The position numbers and the translations under genes were made by a program. Below, piece after piece: positions 55,343-64,000 of a DNA stretch of 64,000 bases (positions within the stretch are counted from its first letter, which is position 1; every line of letters starts with the position of its first letter). The notes beneath the pieces were generated by a model. That model did not search any database, was not told the DNA's origin, and saw only the letters and a program-made list of their open reading frames with translations. Source of the stretch: Parageobacillus caldoxylosilyticus NBRC 107762 (GTDB lineage Bacteria > Bacillota > Bacilli > Bacillales > Anoxybacillaceae); contig NZ_BAWO01000005.1 in NCBI RefSeq assembly GCF_000632715.1, positions 62,001 through 126,000 of the forward strand, read 5' to 3'.

Positions 55343-56005
55343 CTACCCTTCCGCTTTATATGACCCGCGAAGCGCACGGATCGCCGCAGCGCGGTCTTGT
55401 TCGTTATAAATGGCCGATCCGGCCACAAGAACATTCGCTCCCGCTTCTACGCACAGGCGCGCCGTTTCTGCGTTAATCCCGCCGTCTACTTCAATTTCCA
55501 CCGATAAGTTCCGCTCTTTTATGAACTCTGCTACTTGGCGAATTTTCGGCAATACGGATGGAATAAACTTCTGCCCGCCAAATCCGGGATTGACGGTCAT
55601 CAGTAACACTAAATCCACATCCGCGATAATATGTTGAATCATTTCCACCGGCGTGTGCGGATTTAACACGACCCCCGCTTTGACTCCATGTTCTTTAATG
55701 AGATGGATCGTTCGATGCAAATGCGGGCACGCCTCTACATGAACGGATAAGTAGTCGGCTCCTGCTTTGGCAAAAGCAGGGATGTAGCGATCCGGCTGCT
55801 CGATCATTAAATGAACGTCAAGCGGCAATTTCGTAACCGGGCGTATCGCCTCGACAACAAGCGGGCCGATCGTGATATTCGGAACAAAATGGCCGTCCAT
55901 CACATCAACATGAATATAATCGGCTCCACCTTGTTCGACATCGCGGATTTCCTCTCCCAAATAAGCAAAATTCGCAGATAAAATGGATGGTGCAATTTTG
56001 ATCAT
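55343..56005 (-). CDS. rpe: Rpe, ribulose-phosphate 3-epimerase
   Basis: Rpe is the TIM-barrel epimerase of the pentose phosphate pathway. [25 protein letters not shown] (metal ligands), [16 protein letters not shown] and VDGGIN all read as expected. It has 220 residues. The ATG overlaps the rsgA stop as ATGA, and GAGG sits about 8 bases upstream. Confidence 0.98.
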   Translation of the reverse strand: MIKIAPSILSANFAYLGEEIRDVEQGGADYIHVDVMDGHFVPNITIGPLVVEAIRPVTKLPLDVHLMIEQPDRYIPAFAKAGADYLSVHVEACPHLHRTIHLIKEHGVKAGVVLNPHTPVEMIQHIIADVDLVLLMTVNPGFGGQKFIPSVLPKIRQVAEFIKERNLSVEIEVDGGINAETARLCVEAGANVLVAGSAIYNEQDRAAAIRALRGSYKAEG

Positions 56006-56889
56006 CGTTCATACCTCGGCTTTCGCTCTTTCATTTCTTCAACAAAACTTAGATAATTCTCGTACCGGTAAGAAGGGATTTCTCCCGCTTCCACCGCCTC
56101 TCTTACAGCGCATTTCGGCTCGGCGACATGCAGGCAGCCGCGAAATTTGCATTCGTCGCTGCGCTCGCGAAACTCTGGAAAATAAAGCGGCAGTTCCTCG
56201 ATTTCGATATCATCGAGCTCGAGTGCACTAAAGCCGGGCGTATCGGCGACGAGGCCGCCGCCAATCTCCAACAGTTCGACATGGCGGGTCGTATGCTTGC
56301 CGCGCCCTAAATGTGTGGAAATATCGTTTGTTTTTAATTGCAAATCAGGGCGAAGCGCATTTAGCAGCGACGATTTGCCGACGCCGGATTGCCCGGCAAC
56401 CACGGAAATCCGTCCTTCCAAATAGGAAAGCAGCCGCTCTATCCCTTCCTTGGTGACGGTAGAGGTTTCAATAACGTCATAGCCTATGCGCTGATAATCA
56501 CGGACATATTGTTCGATCGACTGCTTTGTTTGGCTATCCATTAAATCAATTTTATTTACAACAATAATTGGTGCAATTTGCTTCGATTCAACAAGAACGA
56601 GAAAACGATCGAGGAGTTTCGGACTAAAATCCGGTTCCACGGCGGAAAACACTAAAATCGCCTGCTCGACATTGGCGATCGGCGGACGGATGAGCGAGTT
56701 TTTCCGCTCGCATATTTCCAAAATATACCCCTCGCTCTCGCCCGTCGCCTGAAAGACAACATAATCGCCGACAAGAGGGGTGATTTTCTGTTTGCGAAAT
56801 ACCCCCCTGCCTCGACATTGAAACACTTTCCCTTCTGACAATACATAATAAAATCCGCTTAATGCCTTAATAATCTTTCCTTCTGCCAT
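56002..56889 (-). CDS. rsgA: RsgA (YloQ), 30S maturation GTPase
   Basis: RsgA is a circularly permuted GTPase that checks the 30S decoding centre. Domains run OB fold, G4 (VVNKIDLMD), G1 ([14 protein letters not shown]), G3 (DTPGFSA) and a C-terminal zinc domain ([16 protein letters not shown]). ATG 56889, after GGAGTGAGGC, gives 295 residues (B. subtilis 298); the longer start lies inside prkC. It is coupled to rpe. In B. subtilis PrkC can phosphorylate this protein. Confidence 0.97.
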   Translation of the reverse strand: MAEGKIIKALSGFYYVLSEGKVFQCRGRGVFRKQKITPLVGDYVVFQATGESEGYILEICERKNSLIRPPIANVEQAILVFSAVEPDFSPKLLDRFLVLVESKQIAPIIVVNKIDLMDSQTKQSIEQYVRDYQRIGYDVIETSTVTKEGIERLLSYLEGRISVVAGQSGVGKSSLLNALRPDLQLKTNDISTHLGRGKHTTRHVELLEIGGGLVADTPGFSALELDDIEIEELPLYFPEFRERSDECKFRGCLHVAEPKCAVREAVEAGEIPSYRYENYLSFVEEMKERKPRYER

Positions 56890-56893
56890 AGCC

Positions 56894-58855
56894 TCACTCC
56901 TTTGCGCGATCGTCTGGATATGGAATCGTCCCCTCGTCTGTGACGACATTGTTGACGATGACGCGATAGTATGCCGTCTCCTTATACGGAATTTTAAATT
57001 CTACCGTTTCCGTAACCGGCTTCGTTAAACGGTACGTTTTATACGGCATTGTCATATTGCGATTCGCATCTTGAATATACAACTGTGCTTCCACCATCTG
57101 CCCCGCTTCTGCGGGCTCATACGGAATGACAATATCTTTGATCACCGTTTTTGTCGGAAGCGGCTCTTTGCCGCGGGAAATCACAACCGCAATCGTGTCC
57201 CCTTTCTCGACTTTTTCATTCGCTGCCGGCGTCTGCGAAATCACAAGCCCTTCCGGCACCTTGTCGGAATATTCGTATTTTACCTCCACCTGCAGCTGTT
57301 GATCTTCCGCGTAGTCGCGTACGCTTTTTTCCGTATATCCCGTCAAATCTTTTAACACAATTTGTTCCGGACCTAGACTGACGGTAAAAATGACTTCTGT
57401 TTCATCAGGCACTACTTTGTCCCCAGCATACGGGAATTGATCGATAATCGTGCCAGATGGTTTATCGCTATAACGTTCATTGCGCTTAATGTTCGTAAAA
57501 CCTTCGTTGCGCAGCTGCTCTTCGGCTGTATCGATATCTTCGTCGATAAAGTTGCCAAATTCAATTTTCTTTTTGCCGATGCTTTTATAAATGATCACCC
57601 CTGAGCCTTGTTTGACGGTCATGCCCGCTTCCGGTTTCGTACGTACAACCTTTCCTTCTTCTATTTTATTATCCTCGACATCAATCGTATCTTTAATCTC
57701 TAACCCTAACGATGACAACTGCTCGACCGCTTCATCGTAATCTTTGTTGACGACGTTCGGCATCGTCACTTCTTTTGGAAAAACCAGGTCTGGAATCCAC
57801 GTAACCGCACTCACTCCAGCCGCCGCGAGAAATAAAAAGACAGCCGTAAACCAGACGATCCACTTCCGTTTTGTTTTCGGCTTTTCCGCTTCTGGCTTTT
57901 CTTCCTTTTTTTCTTCGTACACGATCGTTTCCGGCTCAAGCCCGGCACTAACGGGGGCGTCTTTCATAATCGGAATCGCTTTCGTTGTTTCCTCATCATC
58001 GGCAGGAATGGTGAATTTCTCCTCATTCGCCCGTTCCGGATCTAAAGCGGTGCGGATATCTTCATTCATTTCCCGTGCCGAACGGTAGCGATAAAACGGA
58101 TCTTTCGCCGTCGCTTTTAAAATAATATTCTCGACGCTTTGCGGAATGCTAGGGTTCCAGGCTTTAGGGGAGGGCGTTTCCGCCTGCAAATGTTTAAGCA
58201 CAATCGACACGGCGGACTCTCCAGAGAATGGAAGCCGGCCGGTGACAAGCTCAAACATGACAATGCCGAGAGAATAGATGTCCGATTTTTCCGTTGTCAC
58301 TCCGCCGCGCGCTTGTTCCGGGGACAAATAATGAACCGAGCCAAGCACGGAATTCGTTTGCGTAATGGTTGTCGAACTAAGGGCCACGGCAATACCGAAG
58401 TCGGTTACTTTCACATCGCCGTTTTCATCAATCAAAATATTTTGCGGCTTAATATCGCGATGAATAACGCCATTTTCATGAGCATGGGCAATCGCAGAAG
58501 TCAATTGCTCCATAATATGAAGCGCTTTTGGAACTGGCAAAGGGGCGTGCTGATGAATATACTGCTTTAATGTACACCCGCGCACATACTCCATAACAAT
58601 GTAATAAACGCCCTCATCTTCGCCGACATCATAAATGGAGACGATGTTTTCATGATTCAAGCTCGTTGCCGCTTGCGCTTCGCGGCGGAACCGTTTAATA
58701 AACTGTTCATCGTTGGCAAAATCAAAGCGCAATACCTTTACAGCGACATCCCGCTCCAATATCATATCTCTGGCCAAATAGACGTTGGCCATGCCGCCGC
58801 CGCCGATTAAGCTAATGATTTTATAGCGATCGTTTAATCGTTTGCCGATGAGCAC
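56894..58855 (-). CDS. prkC: PrkC, PASTA-domain Ser/Thr kinase, GTG start
   Basis: PrkC is the Hanks-type kinase that senses muropeptides and promotes spore germination and stationary-phase signalling. The glycine loop is GGGGMANVYL, catalytic Lys40 is in VAVKVLR, HRDIKPQN has Asp134, DFG is at 152-154; a single membrane helix (about 332-354) precedes three PASTA repeats and a C-terminal beta domain. A GTG at 58864 lacks a Shine-Dalgarno. GTG 58855 has AGGTG 8 bases upstream and gives the family start MLIGKR and 653 residues (B. subtilis 648). Confidence 0.95.
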   Translation of the reverse strand: MLIGKRLNDRYKIISLIGGGGMANVYLARDMILERDVAVKVLRFDFANDEQFIKRFRREAQAATSLNHENIVSIYDVGEDEGVYYIVMEYVRGCTLKQYIHQHAPLPVPKALHIMEQLTSAIAHAHENGVIHRDIKPQNILIDENGDVKVTDFGIAVALSSTTITQTNSVLGSVHYLSPEQARGGVTTEKSDIYSLGIVMFELVTGRLPFSGESAVSIVLKHLQAETPSPKAWNPSIPQSVENIILKATAKDPFYRYRSAREMNEDIRTALDPERANEEKFTIPADDEETTKAIPIMKDAPVSAGLEPETIVYEEKKEEKPEAEKPKTKRKWIVWFTAVFLFLAAAGVSAVTWIPDLVFPKEVTMPNVVNKDYDEAVEQLSSLGLEIKDTIDVEDNKIEEGKVVRTKPEAGMTVKQGSGVIIYKSIGKKKIEFGNFIDEDIDTAEEQLRNEGFTNIKRNERYSDKPSGTIIDQFPYAGDKVVPDETEVIFTVSLGPEQIVLKDLTGYTEKSVRDYAEDQQLQVEVKYEYSDKVPEGLVISQTPAANEKVEKGDTIAVVISRGKEPLPTKTVIKDIVIPYEPAEAGQMVEAQLYIQDANRNMTMPYKTYRLTKPVTETVEFKIPYKETAYYRVIVNNVVTDEGTIPYPDDRAKE

Positions 58856-58860
58856 ACGGA

Positions 58861-59610
58861 TCACCTACTTTCACGTTCCAATGAAAAATCGATAATCACC
58901 AGCGTAATATTATCTTCTCCTCCCCGTTCATTAGCTAAATCAATTAACGCCTGTGCTTTATGCTCGAGCGGGTCGCCGGAATTTAAAATATGTAGCATCA
59001 TTTGCTCGGAAACTTTGTTTGATAAACCGTCCGAACACAACAGCAGCATATCATGCTCATCGATGCTGACCGTTTTGACATCCAGCTTCACGTCTCTTTC
59101 CGTGCCAAGCGCGCGCAACAACACATTTTTCCGCGGATGGTGCTCTGCATCCTCCTTGGAAATTTGCCCTGTTTTTACCAATTCATTAACAAGTGAATGG
59201 TCTTCAGTAATTTGTTGAAACCCATTTTTATTGAAAAGATAGCAGCGGCTGTCGCCAATATGACCGACGGTAACAAATTGATCTGTACAGATCGCGCTGA
59301 CAATCGTCGTTCCCATCCCTTGGCATTCTTCATGCTGCAAGGAGTGTTCAAACAAAATGCGGTTGACTGCCGCCACATGATCTTTCAGCCATTGTTCGGC
59401 GGCAGCAGGCGATGAAATATGTTCGGACTGCTCCCATTGTTGTTTTAAATACGAAATCGTCATTTCGCTTGCAACGTCGCCAGCGAGATGCCCCCCCATT
59501 CCATCGGCAACAACCGCTAAATAATGGCCATCTTTATTTTGAAAAACACCGCCGCTGTCTTCATTGTGAGCACGAATTTTACCAATATCGGTTTGAAAAA
59601 CGGCTCTCAT
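58861..59610 (-). CDS. prpC: PrpC, PP2C-type protein phosphatase
   Basis: PrpC is the PP2C phosphatase that reverses PrkC. The metal-binding motifs are intact: HNEDSGG, VVADGMGGH, GDSRCYL, LLCSDGLS and GGEDNITLVII. ATG 59610 gives MRAVFQTDIGKIRAHNED and 249 residues (B. subtilis 254); the longer start is inside rlmN. It is followed by prkC after a few bases. Confidence 0.97.
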   Translation of the reverse strand: MRAVFQTDIGKIRAHNEDSGGVFQNKDGHYLAVVADGMGGHLAGDVASEMTISYLKQQWEQSEHISSPAAAEQWLKDHVAAVNRILFEHSLQHEECQGMGTTIVSAICTDQFVTVGHIGDSRCYLFNKNGFQQITEDHSLVNELVKTGQISKEDAEHHPRKNVLLRALGTERDVKLDVKTVSIDEHDMLLLCSDGLSNKVSEQMMLHILNSGDPLEHKAQALIDLANERGGEDNITLVIIDFSLERESR

Positions 59611-59614
59611 TCTT

Positions 59615-60709
59615 TCACCTCGTCTCTTCTTTTCGCTCCTTCGCGCGAAGCTGCCCACATGCTGCGTCGATGTCATGTCCTTGTTCGCGGCGAATAGTCA
59701 CATTAATTCCATGTTTTTTTAACGCCCGTTCAAAAGCAAAAATTTGATCGCGCGGCGTGCGCACATAATTCCGCTCTGGTACGTAATTGACCGGAATCAG
59801 GTTGACGTGGCACTTTAATCCTTTAATCAGCTCCGCGAGCTGCTCGGCGTGTTCAATTTGGTCATTGACCCCGCCAAACAGTCCGTATTCAAACGTAACG
59901 CGGCGCCCCGTTTTTTCAATGTAATAGCGGACCGCCTCCATCAGCTTCGGCAGCGGATACGCCTTGTTGATCGGCATGAGCTTCGTGCGCAGCTCAGTCG
60001 TCGGGGCGTGCAATGAAATGGCAAAATTGACTTGCATTCCTTCCTCGGCAAATTGATAGATTTTCGGGATAATTCCGCTCGTCGACACGGTGATATGACG
60101 GGCGCCAATATTCAACCCTTTTGAATGGTTAACGATTTTCAAAAACTTAATCAGTTCATCATAGTTGTCAAACGGCTCGCCGATTCCCATTACGACGATG
60201 CTGCTTACCCGCTCGCCGTGCTCATCGAGCGCTTTTTGCACTTGGACGACTTGCGCCACAATTTCTCCCGCTTCTAAATGGCGCTTCAATCCGCCGAGCG
60301 TTGAAGCGCAAAACGTGCAGCCAATGCGGCAGCCGACTTGTGTCGTCACACAAATCGAATTTCCGTAATGATGGCGCATGAGCACCGTCTCGATCGAATA
60401 CCCGTCGTGCAGTTCAAACAAAAACTTGATCGTGCCGTCTTTCGAAGTTTGTTTCACAATCGTTTTTAACGTCGTGATGGCAAAATGCTCGCCTAATTGT
60501 TCACGCAGCGCTTTTGGCAAGTTCGTCATTTCCGAGAAATCGGTTACTCGTTTTTGGTAGAGCCATTCATATATTTGCGTTGCGCGAAACGGCTTTTCGC
60601 CGCGCTCAACAAGCCAATTTTTCAGCTCCTCTAACGTCAGCGAATAAATCGATGGCAAATGCGGCGTTGTTTCCTTTTGTTTGCGTACGGTCGTCTTTGT
60701 TGTTTCCAA
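59615..60709 (-). CDS. rlmN: RlmN, 23S rRNA/tRNA adenine-C2 methyltransferase, TTG start
   Basis: RlmN is a radical-SAM enzyme that methylates A2503 of 23S rRNA and A37 of some tRNAs. The cluster motif [17 protein letters not shown] and the C-terminal catalytic Cys in [12 protein letters not shown] are present. The start is TTG at 60709, with AAGGTG upstream; it gives 364 residues (B. subtilis 363). The gap to rsmB is 5 bp. Confidence 0.97.
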   Translation of the reverse strand: METTKTTVRKQKETTPHLPSIYSLTLEELKNWLVERGEKPFRATQIYEWLYQKRVTDFSEMTNLPKALREQLGEHFAITTLKTIVKQTSKDGTIKFLFELHDGYSIETVLMRHHYGNSICVTTQVGCRIGCTFCASTLGGLKRHLEAGEIVAQVVQVQKALDEHGERVSSIVVMGIGEPFDNYDELIKFLKIVNHSKGLNIGARHITVSTSGIIPKIYQFAEEGMQVNFAISLHAPTTELRTKLMPINKAYPLPKLMEAVRYYIEKTGRRVTFEYGLFGGVNDQIEHAEQLAELIKGLKCHVNLIPVNYVPERNYVRTPRDQIFAFERALKKHGINVTIRREQGHDIDAACGQLRAKERKEETR

Positions 60710-60714
60710 TGGAG

Positions 60715-62058
60715 CTACACCTTCTTTCGTAATGATGCGATAAAAAATCCGTCCGAGCCAAAATAGTGAGGAAGGAGATGCAGCTGCCCGTTGCGGACGT
60801 ATGGCTGCACTTTTTCCGGCAGCCGCTCCTGCATCGTTTCATCCGGGGCAAATTCCGGATGATGCTTTAAAAACTGGGCGATGACTTCCTCATTTTCTTC
60901 CCGGTCAATCGTACAAGTGCTATATACAAGCGTTCCACCTCGTTTTAATAGCGGCGCCACCGCCCGCAAAATTTCTTGCTGCAATTCGATGAGGGAAGGA
61001 ATATCTTCTTCCGTTTTGGCGTATTTAATATCCGGCTTGCGGCGGATGACGCCAAATCCGGAACACGGCGCATCGACTAAAATTTTATCAAACGATTCTT
61101 TTTCAAACCGCTCGCCTAAACGCCTGCTGTCAAGCACATAGGTGGAAATGTTCGTCAACTGCAGGCGCTTTGCCTGCTCTTCAATCAGCTTCACCTTATG
61201 GTCATGAATGTCTACTGATATAACTTGACCCGTGCTATCCATTAATTCAGCGATATGGGTCGACTTTCCGCCCGGCGCCGCACAGCTGTCAAGCACGCGC
61301 TCCCCTTCTTTCGGGCCTAGCGCTCTTGCCACTAGCATCGAACTCTCATCTTGAATCGTGATGAGTCCTTCGCGAAACACTGCAGTGTGGGCGAGATTTC
61401 CTTTTTCCGCCCGAATCGCCTCCGCGGCAACTTCGCCGCGCGCAACTTCCATTCCTTCCTGGCGAAGCCGCTCCATCGCTTCCTCTACCGTGATTCGCGC
61501 TGTATTCACTCTTGCCGTTTGCTTTGGCGGAAGCAGGTTTGTTTCACACATCCGTTTTGTTTCAGCAAAACCGTATTGCCCGACCCAGCGCTTGACAAGC
61601 CAGTATGGATGGCTTGTCGCAACAGCCAGCCGCTTGACTTCATCTTCAATGTCCTCCAACGGCGGCACCCCTTGGCGCTGGATCGAGCGCATCACTCCGT
61701 TTACAAGCGAAGCCGTTCCTTTATGCCCGCGTTTTTTCGCGATTTCCACTGCTTCGAAAATCGCCGCACGGTCGGGAACTCGGTCTAAATATAATACTTG
61801 ATAAAGGGTCAAGCGAAGCAGGATGCGGACCCACCGCTCCAGCTTGCGCGCTTTTGCCAAAAAAGGGGTTAAATAATAATCGAGTGTGTCGCGCCGCTGC
61901 ACCGTCCCATATACGATTTCTGTCAGCAGCCCGACATCTCTTGCAGACAGATGATGTTCCTCAATGACTTTATTTAGTTGCAAATTGCTGTACGCTTCTT
62001 TCTCTTCGATCGCCAACAGGGTTTCTAACGCAATTTCACGCACGTTTTTCGTTTTCAT
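60715..62058 (-). CDS. rsmB: RsmB (Sun), 16S rRNA m5C967 methyltransferase
   Basis: RsmB methylates C967 of 16S rRNA. A NusB-like N-terminal domain (about 1-140) is fused to the methyltransferase core, with SAM motif [12 protein letters not shown] and catalytic cysteines in DAPCSGFGV and YSTCTI. It has 447 residues, as in B. subtilis. GGAGAGGAAC precedes the ATG, which lies inside fmt (23-bp overlap). Confidence 0.97.
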   Translation of the reverse strand: MKTKNVREIALETLLAIEEKEAYSNLQLNKVIEEHHLSARDVGLLTEIVYGTVQRRDTLDYYLTPFLAKARKLERWVRILLRLTLYQVLYLDRVPDRAAIFEAVEIAKKRGHKGTASLVNGVMRSIQRQGVPPLEDIEDEVKRLAVATSHPYWLVKRWVGQYGFAETKRMCETNLLPPKQTARVNTARITVEEAMERLRQEGMEVARGEVAAEAIRAEKGNLAHTAVFREGLITIQDESSMLVARALGPKEGERVLDSCAAPGGKSTHIAELMDSTGQVISVDIHDHKVKLIEEQAKRLQLTNISTYVLDSRRLGERFEKESFDKILVDAPCSGFGVIRRKPDIKYAKTEEDIPSLIELQQEILRAVAPLLKRGGTLVYSTCTIDREENEEVIAQFLKHHPEFAPDETMQERLPEKVQPYVRNGQLHLLPHYFGSDGFFIASLRKKV

Positions 62059-63004
62059 GTTCCTCTCCTAGCTTCATTCCGATGGTGAGATAAGCGCCGG
62101 CACCACGCAAAAACTGCGCCGCCTCCATCCGCTTTTTGCCGGCCGGCTGCAGCTCCGTAATTTTTATTGCTGTTTCATTGCCGGTCGCCACAACGATCCC
62201 GTCATCGATAATATCGATGATCGTCCCTGGCTCTGCTTTTTTCGGTGCAGGAAGTTTTTCTCCCCACCATATTTTCCATATATTACCTTCCAGCGTCGTA
62301 TAAGCCACCGGCCATGGGTTTAAGCCGCGGATATGGTTATAAATCTCTTCTCCCGATTTTGTCCAATCAATTTTTTCTTGTTCGCGCTTAATATTATAAG
62401 CAAACGTCGCTTTTTCCTCGTCCTGCTTGACCGGAGTCAGCTTCCCGGCAAGCAGCTGCGGAATTGTCTCCGATAACAGTTTTGCCCCGGCGATGCTTAA
62501 TTTATCATGCAGGGTGCCGACCGTATCGGTTTCCGTAATCGGCACTTCTACCTGAGTTAAAATATCACCGGCATCAAGTTTCTCTACCATATACATAATC
62601 GTGACGCCTGTTTTTGTTTTTCCCTGCAAAATCGCATAATGAATCGGCGCGCCGCCGCGCAATTCCGGAAGCAAGGAGGCATGGACATTAATGCAGCCGT
62701 ATTTCGGGGCCTCCAGCAACGCTTTTGGCAAAATTTGTCCAAACGCCGCCGTCACAATTAAATCTGGTTTTAGCGCCAGAACTTGTTCGTATTGCTCTTT
62801 TTCACGGATTTTTGTCGGCTGCAGCACCGGAATTCCATGCTTTTGTGCCTCCACTTTCACCGGCGGCGGCGTCAGCTCCTGTTTTCTTCCTTTTGGTTTG
62901 TCGGGCTGGGTGACGACGCCGACAACATCATATCCATCGTCAATGAGTTGTCTTAATATCGGGACGGCAAAATCTGGGGTTCCCATAAATACCATTCTTG
63001 TCAT
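62036..63004 (-). CDS. fmt: Fmt, methionyl-tRNA formyltransferase
   Basis: Fmt formylates initiator Met-tRNA. Catalytic Asn106 and His108 lie in [18 protein letters not shown], and the Asp in [10 protein letters not shown]-terminal tRNA-binding OB domain follows. It has 322 residues (B. subtilis 317). It comes 10 bp after def; the pair starts and removes the formyl group in the same operon. Confidence 0.98.
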   Translation of the reverse strand: MTRMVFMGTPDFAVPILRQLIDDGYDVVGVVTQPDKPKGRKQELTPPPVKVEAQKHGIPVLQPTKIREKEQYEQVLALKPDLIVTAAFGQILPKALLEAPKYGCINVHASLLPELRGGAPIHYAILQGKTKTGVTIMYMVEKLDAGDILTQVEVPITETDTVGTLHDKLSIAGAKLLSETIPQLLAGKLTPVKQDEEKATFAYNIKREQEKIDWTKSGEEIYNHIRGLNPWPVAYTTLEGNIWKIWWGEKLPAPKKAEPGTIIDIIDDGIVVATGNETAIKITELQPAGKKRMEAAQFLRGAGAYLTIGMKLGEEHENEKRA

Positions 63005-63014
63005 TCTTGATCAT

Positions 63015-63488
63015 CTACCCTTCTAATTCCTCGGGATCATAATAACGGATTACTTTCGAGGTAAATAATATTCCATGCAAATGATCAATCTCGTGCTGGA
63101 GCGCACGTGCCAAAAATCCTGTCGCTTCAAGCGTAAACGGCCGGCCGCGGCGGTCTTGGGCGCGGACTTTGACATAATCGGCCCGCTTCACTTCACCAAA
63201 CAGCCCCGGAAAGCTTAAGCAGCCTTCCGGCCCTGTTTGTTCGCCGCGTGCTTCGAGAATAACCGGATTGATCAGTTCAATGCGGCCATGTTCATCACCG
63301 ACATCGACGACAGCGATTTGCTTGGCAATGCCGACTTGCGGGGCGGCTAAGCCGACCCCATCGGCTTCCACCATTGTATCATACATATCATTCAACAGCT
63401 TAATAAGCTGGCGATCAAACCGTTTTACCGGCTCGCACTCTTTTTCTAAAATGTCCGCTGGATATGTCACAATCGGTAAAATAGCCAA
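63015..63488 (-). CDS. def: Def, peptide deformylase, TTG start
   Basis: Def removes the formyl group from nascent proteins. Metal ligands Cys90 (EGCLSF), His132 and His136 (QHEIDHL, Glu133 catalytic) and GVGLAAP are intact. An ATG at 63503 forms part of the Shine-Dalgarno itself (ATGGAGGAAA). TTG 63488, 8 bases after GGAGG, gives MAILPIVTYPADIL and 157 residues (B. subtilis 160), so TTG is chosen. Confidence 0.94.
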   Translation of the reverse strand: MAILPIVTYPADILEKECEPVKRFDRQLIKLLNDMYDTMVEADGVGLAAPQVGIAKQIAVVDVGDEHGRIELINPVILEARGEQTGPEGCLSFPGLFGEVKRADYVKVRAQDRRGRPFTLEATGFLARALQHEIDHLHGILFTSKVIRYYDPEELEG

Positions 63489-63503
63489 TGATATTTCCTC
63501 CAT

Positions 63504-64000
63504 TTACATCATCATATATGGATTTGTATCGATCGTAATCGATAAATCGCCTTGCGCAGCATCATGCTGATAGCGATCAATGATTGTCTTTAACGCGCTC
63601 GTCATGTTCGCCTCCCGCTTGTATTTTATCATGCATTGGTAGCGATATCTATCATGAAGGCGGGCAATCGGGGAGGCGACAGGACCGAGAATAATCGCTT
63701 CCTTCGACAGCTGTGCCCGCAAGTACGCGGCGATTTTTTCCGTAACCGCCGCCGCTTTCGTAATTTCCTGATGCGATACGGTAATTAACGTCAAATAGTA
63801 AAACGGCGGATAACCGTACATTTTACGAAGCATCATTTCCCGCTGATAAAAAGCATCGTAGTCGTGTTTGGCGGCAAGGGCGATGCTGTAATGTTCCGGC
63901 GTATACGATTGAATCACCACTTCCCCGGGCAGCTCATGACGTCCGGCACGCCCGCTTACTTGCGTCAGAAGCTGGAACGTTTTTTCCGAAGCGCGGAAAT
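63504..64000 (-). CDS. priA: PriA, primosomal helicase (C-terminal ~165 residues only)
   Basis: PriA restarts stalled replication forks. Only the 3' end is in the window: helicase motif VI (LLTQVSGRAGRHELPGEV, beginning about 9 residues in) and the C-terminal domain with SYTPEHYSI and ILGPVASPIARL. It ends TNPYMMM. The reading frame is open to position 64000, so the gene continues outside. It precedes def by 15 bp. Confidence 0.95.
   Translation of the reverse strand, partial: FRASEKTFQLLTQVSGRAGRHELPGEVVIQSYTPEHYSIALAAKHDYDAFYQREMMLRKMYGYPPFYYLTLITVSHQEITKAAAVTEKIAAYLRAQLSKEAIILGPVASPIARLHDRYRYQCMIKYKREANMTSALKTIIDRYQHDAAQGDLSITIDTNPYMMM

Noticed and set aside
63489-63503. ATG at 63503 as the def start
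   Set aside because: The ATG is embedded in the Shine-Dalgarno and would add five non-family residues; TTG 63488 fits spacing and length.
1-64000. CRISPR array, prophage, transposon, tRNA, rRNA or riboswitch
   Set aside because: No regularly spaced repeats, transposase motifs, cloverleaf or T-box/riboswitch structures were recognised; composition and strand bias are uniform.

Overview
This window is core chromosome from an endospore-forming, flagellated Firmicute of the family Bacillaceae. Gene order follows the Bacillus subtilis priA-to-flhF segment almost gene for gene. The proteins read most like the thermophilic Geobacillus/Parageobacillus/Anoxybacillus group; that placement is from memory of the families, not from a search. 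SpoVM (26 residues), CodY, FapR, PrkC and the split fliY/fliM flagellar switch all support Bacillaceae. Every gene except rpmB lies on the minus strand, so the text below follows transcription from high to low coordinates.

64.0-54.5 kb: the end of priA, then def-fmt-rsmB-rlmN-prpC-prkC-rsgA-rpe-thiN. These cover replication restart, formyl-methionine start and trimming, rRNA/tRNA methylation, the Hanks-type kinase/phosphatase pair and 30S maturation. Next comes the tiny sporulation gene spoVM, convergent with rpmB across a shared terminator. 54.0-48.2 kb: yloU-fakA (fatty acid kinase), sdaAB-sdaAA (serine dehydratase) and recG. 48.2-44.5 kb: the fapR-plsX-fabD-fabG-acpP lipid operon, with a readable FapR operator on its promoter. 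44.5-38.5 kb: rnc, smc, ftsY, then ylxM-ffh (SRP targeting and chromosome condensation). 37.1-34.4 kb: rpsP-khpA-ylqD-rimM-trmD and rplS (ribosome and tRNA maturation), with a structured leader in front of rplS. 34.3-30.1 kb: lepB, ylqF (rbgA), then rnhB-ylqG-ylqH. 30.0-27.8 kb: sucCD, with a promoter overlapped by a cre-like box. 27.8-19.6 kb: dprA, topA, trmFO and the xerC-hslV-hslU-codY operon, closed by a strong terminator. 19.5-0 kb: the fla/che operon from flgB to flhF, coding for the rod, MS ring, switch, export apparatus, hook and hook-length control. It runs off the window before the che genes.

I see no mobile element, CRISPR array, prophage, rRNA, tRNA or foreign-looking island, and I did not find an undescribed multi-gene system. 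The most interesting signals are: (i) ylqG-ylqH, which look like an orphan FliK-like/FlhB-tail pair and are preceded by an exact sigma-D-type -10 element; (ii) a perfect 12-bp inverted repeat framing the -10 of the predicted xerC-hslVU-codY promoter; (iii) an HslV whose second residue is Glu, so the exposed N-terminal nucleophile is unclear; (iv) a strong hairpin next to flbD, which has no visible Shine-Dalgarno sequence; (v) several terminators that partly split groups usually called single operons. Start codons were set from Shine-Dalgarno spacing and remembered family lengths; many are GTG or TTG.
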